The notes: generated from the letters alone by a model not told the origin. 64,000 nt of DNA from Parabacteroides sp. PF5-6 (GCF_029504695.1 NZ_JAQFIN010000004.1:1-64000); one strand, 5' to 3'; positions 26,442-35,728 are shown, numbered from the stretch's first letter. Numbers and translations are program-made.

Positions 26442-26728
26442 ACAGTTTAGAACCTATTAGTCCGCGTGATCCGTGTGATCCTTGGCTAAATAATCCTCAA
26501 ACATCAAACTATTGGAAGAAATTTCAACATTCCCTTTGCCTCCCCTTTCGGGGGAGCTTGGAGGGGGCTTAAATATTCTCATCCCTGCATCCTAATCCTT
26601 TCATTCCGGAAATATTCCCTCCGAAAGCTGATAATCAAGTGATGCGGAACAAAAATATTTTCACGCGATTCTCGATTGTCAATAGGCTAATGTCTATTGT
26701 TTTCAAGGCTTTTCCGCCCTCTAAACGT
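26442..26728. other. Intergenic stretch, no gene recognised
   Basis: No supported gene. It contains a short fragment related to the 18216 repeat (near 26460-26480) and a GGGGGAGCTTGGAGGGGG tract. Confidence 0.5.
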
Positions 26729-26842
26729 GGTATTTCTATCCTTTCAAAGGTATTCCTTTCACCCCTCTGAAAGTTGGTAGTTTTACCCCTTAAAGTTGAA
26801 ATTGCCACCTATCGTCAGCTGTTATAAATCAAGCTACTTTTG
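26729..26842 (+). promoter_or_regulatory. Fimbrial-type operator and promoter for locus B
   Basis: Direct boxes start at 26733 (TTTCTATC), 26757 (TTTCACCC), 26781 (TTTTACCC) and about 26803 (ending CCTATC at 26808), 24, 24 and 22 bp apart. TACTTTTG lies at 26835-26842, 27 bp after CCTATC. The leader is about 60 nt. Confidence 0.8.
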
Positions 26843-26911
26843 CTTTCACAAGTTCACAACAGAACGAGAGATAATTAAAACAAAAAGATAACAAGATAAA
26901 ATTCTTTCATT

Positions 26912-28027
26912 ATGAAACTGAAGAGCATAGTAGCAATGATTTCCTTCCTGATGGTAGCAGTATCCTGCTCAATGGAAGATGACGTTTTAAACGAAATGGC
27001 AAAAGGTACCACCACTCAAACTAACCAAGAAGAAGTAGGAATCTCTGTTTTAATTAATGTAAATAATGTACCGACTAAAGGTGCTTTTGGCGATGACATC
27101 AAACCGGGTGCTTATCTGGATGGAACCGACGCTGATAAAGTTGAAAAATGTATGGTTTTTATTGCAAATGCAGCAGGAACAATTACGTATCGGAATACAA
27201 ACGTTGCAGTAGGCGAAGACAAAAAATTGGTCATGAACTTCTCCCTGAAGACCGGCTCGGCTTATAAGATGTTGGTTGTTGCCAATTCAACTACTGATTT
27301 CAACGCTTGCACAACTCTGGATCATATTAAAGCGAAAGGATTAGCCGCAACGGATATGAATGCATTGGTGAAATGGGGTGAAGAAGTTATTGACTTAACT
27401 GATTCTGTTGGATTAGCTACAATGCCTGGTGCAGAAGAAAAGATAACCGTTGACTTGCATCAACTGACCGCTCAGATCAGCCTGAAAGAACTGATCGTGA
27501 AAGGTTTTAATAATGGAACAAATCCGACCGATGTATATCTGAGAAGTGTAGAAGTTGTTAATCAGAATGTAGAATATAGCATTGATAACTCTTATCGTAA
27601 TCTTGTTGAAACAACTTCTTGGGATGCTGATAGCAGAGGTGAAAATAAGATTGCCAAAATGCATATTTATTCTCCGACTGATGCTACGAAGGAATTTGTA
27701 CCAAATGCAAATACTGTTTTTACAACATACCCTAATAATAAAGGAGTATACAGTGATTTTACGGCTGGAGCAGCCACACGCGTTCGCTTAACTTTTGAAG
27801 CAGGAACAAATGTTTATGATAGAGAGTTTGTTATCAATCGACCGGATGCCGATGACTTCATCAATAAAGAGTCGAATACGACATATGTTCATGCCGGATA
27901 CATTTATGAATTGTATGTAGCTGTAAATATTGATGGCGATACTTTCAACTGCACGATCAAATGTTGTACTAAGGACTGGTTATACAACGAGTACGAAGTA
28001 ACAATGGATGAGTTGACGGAACTATAA
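26912..28027 (+). CDS. Fimbrillin-family lipoprotein, locus B subunit 1
   Basis: This 371-residue lipoprotein starts MKLKSIVA with lipobox AVSC. It has the fimbrillin pattern VGISVLINVNNVPTKGAF, KCMVFIANAAG and YKMLVVANSTTDF, then VDLHQLTAQISLKELIVKGF. The C-terminus reads FNCTIKCCTKDWLYNEYEVTMDEL. It is first in a three-gene unit and is followed by a hairpin at 28037, so it is likely the most abundant product of locus B. The codon style is AT-rich like the 18735 fimbrillin. Confidence 0.85.
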   Translation: MKLKSIVAMISFLMVAVSCSMEDDVLNEMAKGTTTQTNQEEVGISVLINVNNVPTKGAFGDDIKPGAYLDGTDADKVEKCMVFIANAAGTITYRNTNVAVGEDKKLVMNFSLKTGSAYKMLVVANSTTDFNACTTLDHIKAKGLAATDMNALVKWGEEVIDLTDSVGLATMPGAEEKITVDLHQLTAQISLKELIVKGFNNGTNPTDVYLRSVEVVNQNVEYSIDNSYRNLVETTSWDADSRGENKIAKMHIYSPTDATKEFVPNANTVFTTYPNNKGVYSDFTAGAATRVRLTFEAGTNVYDREFVINRPDADDFINKESNTTYVHAGYIYELYVAVNIDGDTFNCTIKCCTKDWLYNEYEVTMDELTEL

Positions 28028-28036
28028 TAAAAAAAC

Positions 28037-28078
28037 AAAAGTCATGTCCGACACTCCCCGGTGCGGACATCGGCTTTT
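28037..28078 (+). terminator. Hairpin after the first locus B gene (possible attenuator)
   Basis: AAAAGTCATGTCCG pairs with CGGACATCGGCTTTT with one weak pair, giving a long stem ending in a short T-tract. Since the next two genes have no visible promoter, it probably lowers their expression relative to the first gene. Confidence 0.6.
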
Positions 28079-28148
28079 GGATCAAAGCGGGTAGGTGGCC
28101 AACAGATACCCAAATGCATAAAGGAAAAAAATAAAAAAAGATAGGATC

Positions 28149-30263
28149 ATGAAACTGAAAAGTATAATATGGATTGCACTCGCTGCATGTATGGCATTCT
28201 CCGCCTGCACCCAGGAGGAACCGATTGATCAGGGTGAGAAAGTGAAAGATGGGATTCCAACTACGTTGGATGTAACGGTTTCGACTGAAATGGTGACGAC
28301 AAAGGCCGGTGAAACACTAAAGCCTGGAACTTCTGAAGAAACAAAGATCAATACATTGGCTGTTGCGATTTACAAGAGAAATGACGATAATAGCGTGGGT
28401 AAATTCTTAAGCTTTAAGTCGGGTAATGCTACTGAATTGGCAGAAGCTGATGTACATGGTACAGATAATAGAACCGCTTATACTCTTTCTAATTTGTCTG
28501 TCGAAACGGGAAAGGTCCAGGTCTTGGTTATCGCTAACTCCACCGTGAAATTGGCCGAGGCGAATTTCACCTCTTATGCTACCGCAAAGGCTTTAGTCGA
28601 ACAGATCAAGGAAGAGAGCGGAGCCTATCTCTTTGCTGCGGACAACCTGGTTAAGTATGCTGATGAACAAGCGGAAGTAAGTCTGACAAATAAAACGCTT
28701 CATATTGAATTGACCCAATTAGCCGCCAGAGTGGATGTGCGTTTGAAGTTTACCAGTATAACAACGGATAACCACTGGCAATTTGATATGTCTAAATACA
28801 CGGTCTCCGGAATAAATGTAGCTTCGGATATTTATCTGAAAGATTATACGCAAGGGAATTATGCATACAATACAAAGACCTCTTATTTAGATGAGTTGAG
28901 TAAAGAGTTCTCTCCTGCGCAAAGCTTTGTCTCTTCGAAGCAGAATGGCGAGCTTCTTTTCACTTTTTATACGTATGAACGGCAGACTCCCAAAGAAGAC
29001 GCTACTCCTTTGAAAATACAGTTTATCGGTGAGCTAACGAATGTGACGGAAGAAGTTACCGAAAGCAGAACATATACTCTGGAACTAAAACCTGAATATG
29101 TCGCGGGCAATAATAAGAAAACAACGGATGGCGTGGTGCATGGTTATCTCTATGACGCTACCGGTAGTATCGATGTGACCACAAAGAATATCAATTTCGA
29201 ATATGAGGTTCTTGACTGGCAAGATCGGACAGTGGAAGTGAATATTAAGCCGATCTATTATTTGGCAGTGAAAGATAAAGTGATGTCAATGCCTAATATG
29301 GATTATATAACAACGACTTATCAGTCTTCTTCTTTAGTGACGGAGATTCTTAATCTGAAAACTTTTGTAATGGGTGAAGGTGATCCGGTTCAAGATGCAT
29401 CGCCTCAGGCAACTGTAGACTGGGATAAAAGTAATAATGATGGTACTCTTCGTATTAGTGCAGATATCCCAACAAATTATGTGCCTCGTCTGATTACTTT
29501 TACGGTAAAGAATGCAAATGGTTTGACTGAAGATGTTGAGATAAAGCAGTATCCGCCGTTGTATATTGAAGCAAAACTTTCTTCTTCTCGAAAAACAGCA
29601 TCAAGTTATCAAACAAACTGGAATATGTACCAGTTTACCTCATTAGTTGCTGATTATTCTTTATTCCCTTATCCGGATGAATTAGACGAAGATAAGAATA
29701 TCCGCGGAAATGACCATAATCATGATAATGGAACGGATCAAGCAAGAGGAAACAGCTTTACAGATTATATACGACATAATGCGCAAATGGGATATCCTGT
29801 ACTGACTGATGAGGGTTATACTAAGGATACTCCTGAGAATAATCGTTTAATTTCGCCTCGTTTTATGTTGGCTTCCCAATATGGCACTTCCAACACAAGT
29901 TCTACCTATGCTCATGCACAAAAGGACGGGTATACTACTTCTTTCAATGTGTGGTTAGTGGATAGTAATGGGAACACAGTGTCTGGAAGTACGAAGTCAA
30001 AAACGAAACAGGAATCTTGTTTGAATTATGAAGAAACACGTGGTAATACAGTCTATAAAGATTGGCGCTTGCCAACTCAAGCAGAATTGTATATGATAGA
30101 TGTTCTTCAGAACGTAGGCAACTGCGCGGTTAAAGCAATCTTGGAAGGTACTTATTATTGGAGTGCAAATAGTAATGGGAGTATTTTCTTTATGGACGCT
30201 CGTTTGAGTGGATCTTCTTCAAGCCGAAATGGTGCTTTCCGTTGTGTACATGATATTAAATAA
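28149..30263 (+). CDS. Fimbrial tip-type lipoprotein with C-terminal FISUMP-like domain, locus B
   Basis: This 704-residue lipoprotein (MKLKSIIW, lipobox FSAC) has three parts. Residues ~30-370 are fimbrillin-like (VTVSTEMVTTKAGE, VQVLVIANSTV, IELTQLAARVDVRLKF, ending NFEYEVLDWQDRTVEVNIKP). Residues ~375-480 look like an Ig-like or BACON-type sandwich (TLRISADIPTNYVPRLITFTV region). Residues ~560-704 resemble FISUMP/DUF1566 lectin-like domains (DWRLPTQAELYMIDVLQN, YYWSANSNG, FRCVHDIK). It shares this order with the 41239 protein. An adhesive tip is inferred from the architecture. Confidence 0.85.
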   Translation: MKLKSIIWIALAACMAFSACTQEEPIDQGEKVKDGIPTTLDVTVSTEMVTTKAGETLKPGTSEETKINTLAVAIYKRNDDNSVGKFLSFKSGNATELAEADVHGTDNRTAYTLSNLSVETGKVQVLVIANSTVKLAEANFTSYATAKALVEQIKEESGAYLFAADNLVKYADEQAEVSLTNKTLHIELTQLAARVDVRLKFTSITTDNHWQFDMSKYTVSGINVASDIYLKDYTQGNYAYNTKTSYLDELSKEFSPAQSFVSSKQNGELLFTFYTYERQTPKEDATPLKIQFIGELTNVTEEVTESRTYTLELKPEYVAGNNKKTTDGVVHGYLYDATGSIDVTTKNINFEYEVLDWQDRTVEVNIKPIYYLAVKDKVMSMPNMDYITTTYQSSSLVTEILNLKTFVMGEGDPVQDASPQATVDWDKSNNDGTLRISADIPTNYVPRLITFTVKNANGLTEDVEIKQYPPLYIEAKLSSSRKTASSYQTNWNMYQFTSLVADYSLFPYPDELDEDKNIRGNDHNHDNGTDQARGNSFTDYIRHNAQMGYPVLTDEGYTKDTPENNRLISPRFMLASQYGTSNTSSTYAHAQKDGYTTSFNVWLVDSNGNTVSGSTKSKTKQESCLNYEETRGNTVYKDWRLPTQAELYMIDVLQNVGNCAVKAILEGTYYWSANSNGSIFFMDARLSGSSSSRNGAFRCVHDIK

Positions 30264-30290
30264 GGATGTTAATCGTTAAAAGATAGAACA

Positions 30291-32510
30291 ATGAAAAAGT
30301 TAATATATTTATTTGCAGCCCTGTTTTGCGTACTCTCCTCCTGCCAGGATGGGTTAGGAGAAGATCCGGTAATTATCGAAGACGCAGACAAAGTGACGTT
30401 AAGTTATACGTTAGATATTCCTGATTATGTTCTCGCAACACGATCAGAGTCCATCGCCAATTTGAGTTTGATGACATTTGACGCCCAAGGCAAATTCTTA
30501 GGTAAAGTGTCAAATGCTACTTATACACAACCAGATGCTGTTTCAGGCAAAGGCACAGGCTCAGCTCGGGTATCCATCAAAACGGCCTCTATCCATTTTG
30601 TTGCCAATTATTCCTGGGCAGGTTATAATGAAGCGGATTGGTTAGACAGAGATGAGGCTGTGGTAATGCAAAGTTTTGTGACAAACCAACAGGTACTTTG
30701 GGGCGTTGCCGAAAATGTGAACCTGTACGCAACAATTCAAGTCTCTCTGCTGCGCAACTATGCGAAAATTGAGGTGATTGATGAGACCGAAGCCGGTTCA
30801 GGTGCACAAGCCAGATTCGGATTGACGGGTTTTGCCTTGGCAAATTACACAAGCACGGGTACGATTGTTACTTATGGTGAAGGTACAGGTTTTGCTAATG
30901 TGGAAGAAGTAGTGACTGTTCCTACTACCCCTGTATATTTGGACCAGACAGATAGCGATATGGATATGAGTCCCAAATATGCCTTTGAATCAAATAATAA
31001 TTCGAATGCGAATTCAGTTGATATTATTATTAAGAATGAAGCAGGACGTTACTATAAATTGAAATTAATAAAGGATAATGCGACTCTCGAATCCTGGAAG
31101 GTAGAACGTAATTATAATTATAAAGTCATTCTAAAAACATTTGAGAAAGACCCCTTTACCAATGGTGTTGGTTCTTTTGATGAAGCAAAAGATGCCGCCT
31201 CGGCAAATAATCTTTATGCGGAAATTATTAAAGAATCACCTCAGGTGTCAGATGCGGATGAGAATCGCTTGGAATTAGAACAATTGGTCTATTTGTTTAC
31301 GACAGGTGATAATTTCTCTATCCAGGCCAATTATTATCCTAATGGAGGCACGAGTACGTCTAATAGTGGTATACGCTATGACGTATTGGAAGATACACAT
31401 GGTATTTTATCTAATTTAGGTATTAATAATGGTTTATTTACCGGTACGGTCGCTACTGTTACAGAAGATCAATATGAGGCTACAGTACGTATTTCTTATA
31501 ATGGATTATCTCGTGAAGTGACGATTATCTCGACTAAAGCTTATCAATTCAATCCGACCACTCCGATAACCCATAATGGTAAAGATGCGGTTGTTACATT
31601 GAACTTTAGTATTCCGAGTGATTATCCGGCAGCATTGCTCCCGGTGAAATGTAAGATACATGCTACCACCTTATCTCCTGTTGCGCCCAATACCATGTTG
31701 ACGCATTATGAGAATGAAACTTACTATTATATCTATGAGGCGAATACAACCGGAAATCATTCTGTTCAATTTACAGCCTCTTTCGAGAATAGCTCTGCCG
31801 ATATTACCATCGAAAATGAATATTTTGAAACTGGAGAGATACGATTGAATAATAATGGAACGGCTTTAGCCTTTACCGATCTTTCCTTATCTGGTATTTA
31901 TGAGCGTAACGAAAAGGTGGCAACATTGTCTTTCACCGTGCCTGCCGGATCTGATGGAAAAGTTATTACGATCGCTGGTTTGCCTACTGAATTTGATGGT
32001 CCAGCGACATATACCGTTTCAGGTAATAACGCGCAAACCATTACGCTTACTTACGACTTATTAGGCTATGTGAGTACGGCTATCTTGACCTTAAAAGCGG
32101 ATGGATTTGCTAATGGCGTAGTTCAGGGGAATATAACTCTGGATAATTTACGATATTCTAAATTGTTTTATATTAGTACGAGCAACCGTATTACCACTGA
32201 TAACCTTACAATAGTTGATGCAGATGGCACGGATTCAGGTTTCCGCTCTATAGGAACTTCTGGTGTGGCTGTAATCACGAATCGTATGGGCAATAATAAT
32301 CGTTATTATGAAATCAAGATAGACGAAGCGGCTCAATTAACGGATAAGGTAACATTTAGCTATATGCATGTAACGCGCTCGGGGTGGTGGCCTAATTATA
32401 CTTATACAAGAACTACTTATTCTAAAACCTATACGGTTGCCGAATTATTAGAGATGTCTACAGATTCGTCAAATGATGGAAGCTCAACGATAATACTTAC
32501 AAATCCGTAA
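30291..32510 (+). CDS. DUF4906-like fimbrial lipoprotein, locus B
   Basis: The 739-residue lipoprotein has lipobox LSSC. The opening (TLSYTLDIPDYVLATRSES, LMTFDAQGKFLG, ASIHFVANYSW) and the RNYAKIEVIDE and VERNYNYKVIL blocks are shared with the 43487 protein. The rest is a string of beta-rich segments, suggesting several Ig-like domains. The DUF4906 assignment is from pattern recognition and is less certain than the fimbrillin calls. The gene lies 28 bp after the tip-type gene and is followed by a terminator, completing the unit. Confidence 0.8.
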   Translation: MKKLIYLFAALFCVLSSCQDGLGEDPVIIEDADKVTLSYTLDIPDYVLATRSESIANLSLMTFDAQGKFLGKVSNATYTQPDAVSGKGTGSARVSIKTASIHFVANYSWAGYNEADWLDRDEAVVMQSFVTNQQVLWGVAENVNLYATIQVSLLRNYAKIEVIDETEAGSGAQARFGLTGFALANYTSTGTIVTYGEGTGFANVEEVVTVPTTPVYLDQTDSDMDMSPKYAFESNNNSNANSVDIIIKNEAGRYYKLKLIKDNATLESWKVERNYNYKVILKTFEKDPFTNGVGSFDEAKDAASANNLYAEIIKESPQVSDADENRLELEQLVYLFTTGDNFSIQANYYPNGGTSTSNSGIRYDVLEDTHGILSNLGINNGLFTGTVATVTEDQYEATVRISYNGLSREVTIISTKAYQFNPTTPITHNGKDAVVTLNFSIPSDYPAALLPVKCKIHATTLSPVAPNTMLTHYENETYYYIYEANTTGNHSVQFTASFENSSADITIENEYFETGEIRLNNNGTALAFTDLSLSGIYERNEKVATLSFTVPAGSDGKVITIAGLPTEFDGPATYTVSGNNAQTITLTYDLLGYVSTAILTLKADGFANGVVQGNITLDNLRYSKLFYISTSNRITTDNLTIVDADGTDSGFRSIGTSGVAVITNRMGNNNRYYEIKIDEAAQLTDKVTFSYMHVTRSGWWPNYTYTRTTYSKTYTVAELLEMSTDSSNDGSSTIILTNP

Positions 32511-32530
32511 GAAATTCCTACATCATATTA

Positions 32531-32562
32531 AGAAAGACTGCTCGATAGGGCAGTCTTTTTTG
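32531..32562 (+). terminator. Terminator of locus B
   Basis: AGACTGC and GCAGTCT pair around a TCGATAGG-type loop, followed by a T-run. Confidence 0.88.
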
Positions 32563-32590
32563 TGTATGACGGGCATATTATACATCTATG

Positions 32591-32684
32591 GTGAAAGTCC
32601 ATTCGAGGCGTAGTTACCGACGAACCCTATAGCGACTTGCAAGTTTCAAGTGGTGACGCTTGCCTTTTGCCTCTCGGCTTTCAC
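32591..32684 (+). ncRNA. Structured element, possibly a group II intron fragment
   Basis: The ends pair as GTGAAAG (32591-32597) with CTTTCAC (32678-32684), and inside them GAGGC (32605-32609) pairs with GCCTC (32669-32673). The sequence GGTGAAAGTCC followed by GCGTAGTTACC and GCGACTTGCAAG is reminiscent of group II intron domain I, but no reverse transcriptase or domain V is nearby. It is either a relic or an unrecognised structured RNA. Confidence 0.35.
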
Positions 32685-32692
32685 TATTTTTG
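32685..32692 (+). promoter_or_regulatory. -7 box for the small ORF at 32710
   Basis: TATTTTTG lies 17 bp before the ATG and directly abuts the structured element. Confidence 0.5.
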
Positions 32693-32709
32693 TATAAAAT
32701 GCGATTAGG

Positions 32710-32907
32710 ATGACTGTCCTAGAATTAAATGCCAAAAAGGCGGAATTGGAAGAGGCGATGCCGTGTCAATACACACCGGAGGAAATTATTGCCGGAGCAT
32801 TGCAAGCCATTGAGGAGGCTGAAAACGGTGGCGGTGTATATTATCGTATATGGGATTGTCGGCAAAACCCCGAAAAACTCCGCGCGGAAGTGAATAAATT
32901 GCATTGA
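32710..32907 (+). CDS. Small hypothetical protein
   Basis: This is a 65-residue acidic protein with no signal peptide. It is helical in character at the N-terminus (LELNAKKAELEEAM, EEIIAGALQAIEEAENGGG) and has a conserved-looking end (YYRIWDCRQNPEKLRAEVNKLH). I do not recognise the family. A promoter box 17 bp upstream supports it being real. Confidence 0.55.
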   Translation: MTVLELNAKKAELEEAMPCQYTPEEIIAGALQAIEEAENGGGVYYRIWDCRQNPEKLRAEVNKLH

Positions 32908-33111
32908 CCCAAAGAACTTGCTTTGTATTCTTCGTGTCACTTCGTGCACTTGGTGGTTCAACCCGAAGAGTGATTAACCACAAAGTGACTCCAAGTGACA
33001 CTACGTTTAGGGTTTGCTGCGATCTGTGTTCCTGTGTGCTCCGGGGTGGATAAATGTTAATGCCGCTGTCGGATTTGCTTTAAGACAAAACAACTATTAT
33101 ATTTGTATTGA

Positions 33112-33325
33112 AATGGAAGGCAACATTTCTTTCTCTTAAACGGCACTTTGGCGTGACTCGGCATAATCCGAACAAGTTCGGCTTCTGCGCTCACTACTTC
33201 AAACGTTCATCTTTACCTCGGGGTTCTAAGCGTTTTTAACCCCGACGGGCACGAAGGGCACCACGTCTATCGCAATCTATAATGATATTCCTTACCCCTA
33301 AACGTAAATAAAGTTTACGTTTTTT
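33112..33325 (+). ncRNA. Candidate small RNA
   Basis: A good promoter precedes it: TTTG at 33074-33077 and TATATTTG at 33098-33105, with 20 bp between. The segment contains CCGAAC-AA-GTTCGG, then CGGGGTT and AACCCCG arms, and ends in the terminator hairpin AACGTAAA (33301) with TTTACGTT (33314-33321) and a T-run. The only short frame at its 5' end is an eight-codon peptide (ATG at 33113). No protein gene fits. Confidence 0.45.
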
Positions 33326-33344
33326 ACTTCCATCTTCCATCATT

Positions 33345-33405
33345 GGCACACTGATGACACCGATCAGGCGGATGAGCGCGGATCTATCAGCGCTAATCCA
33401 TTTAT
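33345..33405. repeat. Copy related to the 18216 dispersed repeat
   Basis: GCACACTGATGACACCGATC followed by GGCGGAT parallels the left half of the 18216 element. The region also has a GCGCGGAT-type echo. Confidence 0.5.
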
Positions 33406-33434
33406 GCGATTCAGAGGCTGTTGATGTGAATGGC

Positions 33435-34031
33435 TTAATCCTCCTTCTTTACGTATAAAGGCGAGCGGCGATGTCCGATCTTTTGCAATTTGCCTTCGGC
33501 GACGAGCTGTTTGATGCGGCGGTAGGCTGTTGTGCGGGTCATGTGGAAAAGGAATTGGAATTGTTGCCCGGTGATATGGGGGTGCGTTTGAAAATAAGTC
33601 TCCAGCTTTTGATCTATTTGTTCCGCTGAATAGGGTGTCGAATGGTTTTTCTCCCGTACACGTTTTAAATCAATGGCGGTAAAGCGCTCTTTAAACCCTA
33701 TTTCCGGGCGGAAAGCGATCGACTTGACCTGGATGCTGCCTGCCCGTATGTCTTTGGGGTCGCGCACCGGCGGCATGTCAAGGGTCAGCTGGAAATAACC
33801 CAGGCCTTCCAGGTGTACCCGTTTGCCATACTTCAGCTCATGCGCCAACACATCGGCCAGCTCGCTTAATGCGGCCTTGACGTCGCCGGGTGTCAGGCTA
33901 CAACGATCATGGATCAGATAGGCCAGGTCTTCCGTATTCGTCGTGCCCCGCGTAACCACACGGGCATGAAGTCGTTTCCGGCGATTCCCATCCGGTAAAG
34001 GATTTTCGTAGAGGTCGTAATGTAATGACAT
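33435..34031 (-). CDS. HU-related DNA-binding protein with C-terminal helix-turn-helix
   Basis: This 198-residue protein has two parts. Residues ~1-125 match the Bacteroidetes HU-related family (YDLYENPLPDG, LHARVVTRGTTNTEDLA, VHLEGLGYFQLTL, GSIQVKSIAFRPE). Residues ~140-198 look like a winged helix (ITGQQFQFLFHMTRTTAYRRIKQLVAEGKLQKIG). The fusion is uncommon, because most family members end after the HU part. It is divergent from the VapE gene, with the 22-bp palindrome array between them, so it may bind that array. That is inference. Confidence 0.85.
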   Translation of the reverse strand: MSLHYDLYENPLPDGNRRKRLHARVVTRGTTNTEDLAYLIHDRCSLTPGDVKAALSELADVLAHELKYGKRVHLEGLGYFQLTLDMPPVRDPKDIRAGSIQVKSIAFRPEIGFKERFTAIDLKRVREKNHSTPYSAEQIDQKLETYFQTHPHITGQQFQFLFHMTRTTAYRRIKQLVAEGKLQKIGHRRSPLYVKKED

Positions 34032-34068
34032 CGTTGATCTGTTTTGTTTGTTAACTATATCTCAGTTG

Positions 34069-34156
34069 GTTTCACACGAGTGGAACAGTTGTTTCACACC
34101 TGTGGAACACCAGTTCCACACCTGTGGAATAGTTGTTTCACAGCTGTGAAATCATT
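34069..34156. repeat. Four 22-bp tandem palindromes, array 2
   Basis: Units start at 34069, 34091, 34113 and 34135, exactly 22 bp apart. The cores read TTTCACACGAGTGGAA, TTTCACACCTGTGGAA, TTCCACACCTGTGGAA and TTTCACAGCTGTGAAA. Changes in one half are matched in the other in the third and fourth units. The array lies between divergent genes. Confidence 0.95.
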
Positions 34157-34264
34157 CCATGAATACACAAATATAGTATTAATCTTCCACAAATGCAACA
34201 AAATGGGGCGTAAAAACGCTTCATTGTTTTAGTGATAAAAAATTTGTAACATGATGTATATCAG

Positions 34265-34272
34265 TGTTATAT
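34265..34272 (+). promoter_or_regulatory. -7 box for the VapE gene
   Basis: TATATTTG lies directly before the first in-frame ATG at 34280. That ATG would be almost leaderless; the alternative start at 34400 would have a ~120-nt leader. Confidence 0.55.
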
Positions 34273-34399
34273 TTGTATTATGAAACCTCGGGGTTTGTCT
34301 GCCTTTGTGAAAACTTTGTGGTTTGTAATCCGAGGTTTGATGAACCGGGAGGTTTCACAAGGTAAAAAGGGCATTTTATTCACTAAAATTATATTGGAA

Positions 34400-35728
34400 A
34401 TGAAAACGTTAAATTCTTTCTTTAAAAGCTGGTGGTCGCGTGTCTTACGTAGTGTACATCGCCAAGCGGTAACCAAACCGGCAGTAAACGCTTTTGCGTA
34501 TGTTTCTCAACCGCGTTGTCCGAAAAGCCGGGTGGCGGATACGCTGCTTACGGAATTGGAAGAGTGGTTGTTGTCGCATTATCAATTTCGCTTTAACCTG
34601 TTGACGGAAGCCACCGAGTTCAGGAGGAATGAGGCGGTTGATGCGGCATTTTCCCCGGTAGACAATCGGCGGATGAACGGTTTTTGTATCGATGCGCGCA
34701 AGGCGGGCATTAATTGTTGGGACCGGGATATCAACCGCTTTATCCATTCGTGTTATATCCCGGTGTATCATCCGTTTCGTGATTTTATGGCGAATCTACC
34801 CTTATGGGACGGGACAGACCGGATGGCGGCATTGGCCGGCAGGGTTTCGGACTGGCCGTTGTGGGTCGATGGTTTTCATCGTTGGATGCTGGGTATGGTG
34901 GCGCAATGGATGGAGTTCGACAGCCAGTATGGGAATAGTATAGCTCCGGTGCTTGTCAGTCGCTGCCAGGGGTTGCATAAGTCGACCTTTTGCAAGATGT
35001 TGCTTCCCGCGTGTTTGCAAAATTACTATACGGATAGTTTTGATCTGGCAGCCCTTTCTTCGGCGGAGCAGAAGCTGGTTTTTTTCGGGCTGATCAATCT
35101 GGATGAGTTGGATAAGTTTACGCCCCGTAAGATGGCTTTGTTGAAGAATGTGATGCAGATGGCGGCTTTGAATATCCGCAAGGCGTATAAGAAGAGCTTC
35201 TCGGCACTGCCCCGTATGGCTTCGTTTATTGCCACGTCGAACCAGAAGGAGTTATTGACCGATCCGACCGGTAGCCGTCGTTTCTTTTGTATGGAGGTCG
35301 ACCGGCAGATCGACTGTACGCCTCCTGACTATGTGCAGCTCTATGCGCAGTTGAGGTCCGAATTGTTGTCCGGTGAACGCTATTGGTTTACCCCCGAAGA
35401 AGAGGCGGCGATAAGGGAGCACAACCGTTCTTTCCAGAAGCGGCTGATCGAAGAGGATGTCTTTTTCCGTTGTTTTCGCCCAGCCACGCCCGAAGAGGAA
35501 ACCTGTTTATTCTTAACGGCTGCAGAGATCTTCCAACAGTTGAAAAAGCATAATCCGGCGGCGATGTTGCAATCTTCTCCGGTGCATTTCGGTCGTTTCC
35601 TGACTACGCTGGGGATCGAAAAGGTGAATAAGACCCGCAACACGTTTTATAAGGTTGTGGCGATCGATTCGCCGGCTATGGAAGATGGAAGTAAAAATAG
35701 CAAACTTTCTGTAGGGGATGATTTTTGA
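34400..35728 (+). CDS. VapE-domain (virulence-associated E) protein
   Basis: The protein is 442 residues from the chosen ATG (482 from the ATG at 34280). The body matches the VapE/DUF3874-type ATPase fold found in phage and genomic islands of Bacteroidetes: NPFHDFMANLP-like segment (YHPFRDFMANLPLWDG), a P-loop-like GLHKSTF in VLVSRCQGLHKSTFCKML, NLDELDKFTPRKMALLKNVMQM, and ASFIATSNQKELLTDPTGSRRFFCMEV. The domain resembles SF3 helicases and primase-associated proteins; its cellular role is unclear. The start is uncertain. It is paired divergently with the HU-related gene, a common association in Bacteroidales accessory DNA. Confidence 0.8.
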   Translation: MKTLNSFFKSWWSRVLRSVHRQAVTKPAVNAFAYVSQPRCPKSRVADTLLTELEEWLLSHYQFRFNLLTEATEFRRNEAVDAAFSPVDNRRMNGFCIDARKAGINCWDRDINRFIHSCYIPVYHPFRDFMANLPLWDGTDRMAALAGRVSDWPLWVDGFHRWMLGMVAQWMEFDSQYGNSIAPVLVSRCQGLHKSTFCKMLLPACLQNYYTDSFDLAALSSAEQKLVFFGLINLDELDKFTPRKMALLKNVMQMAALNIRKAYKKSFSALPRMASFIATSNQKELLTDPTGSRRFFCMEVDRQIDCTPPDYVQLYAQLRSELLSGERYWFTPEEEAAIREHNRSFQKRLIEEDVFFRCFRPATPEEETCLFLTAAEIFQQLKKHNPAAMLQSSPVHFGRFLTTLGIEKVNKTRNTFYKVVAIDSPAMEDGSKNSKLSVGDDF

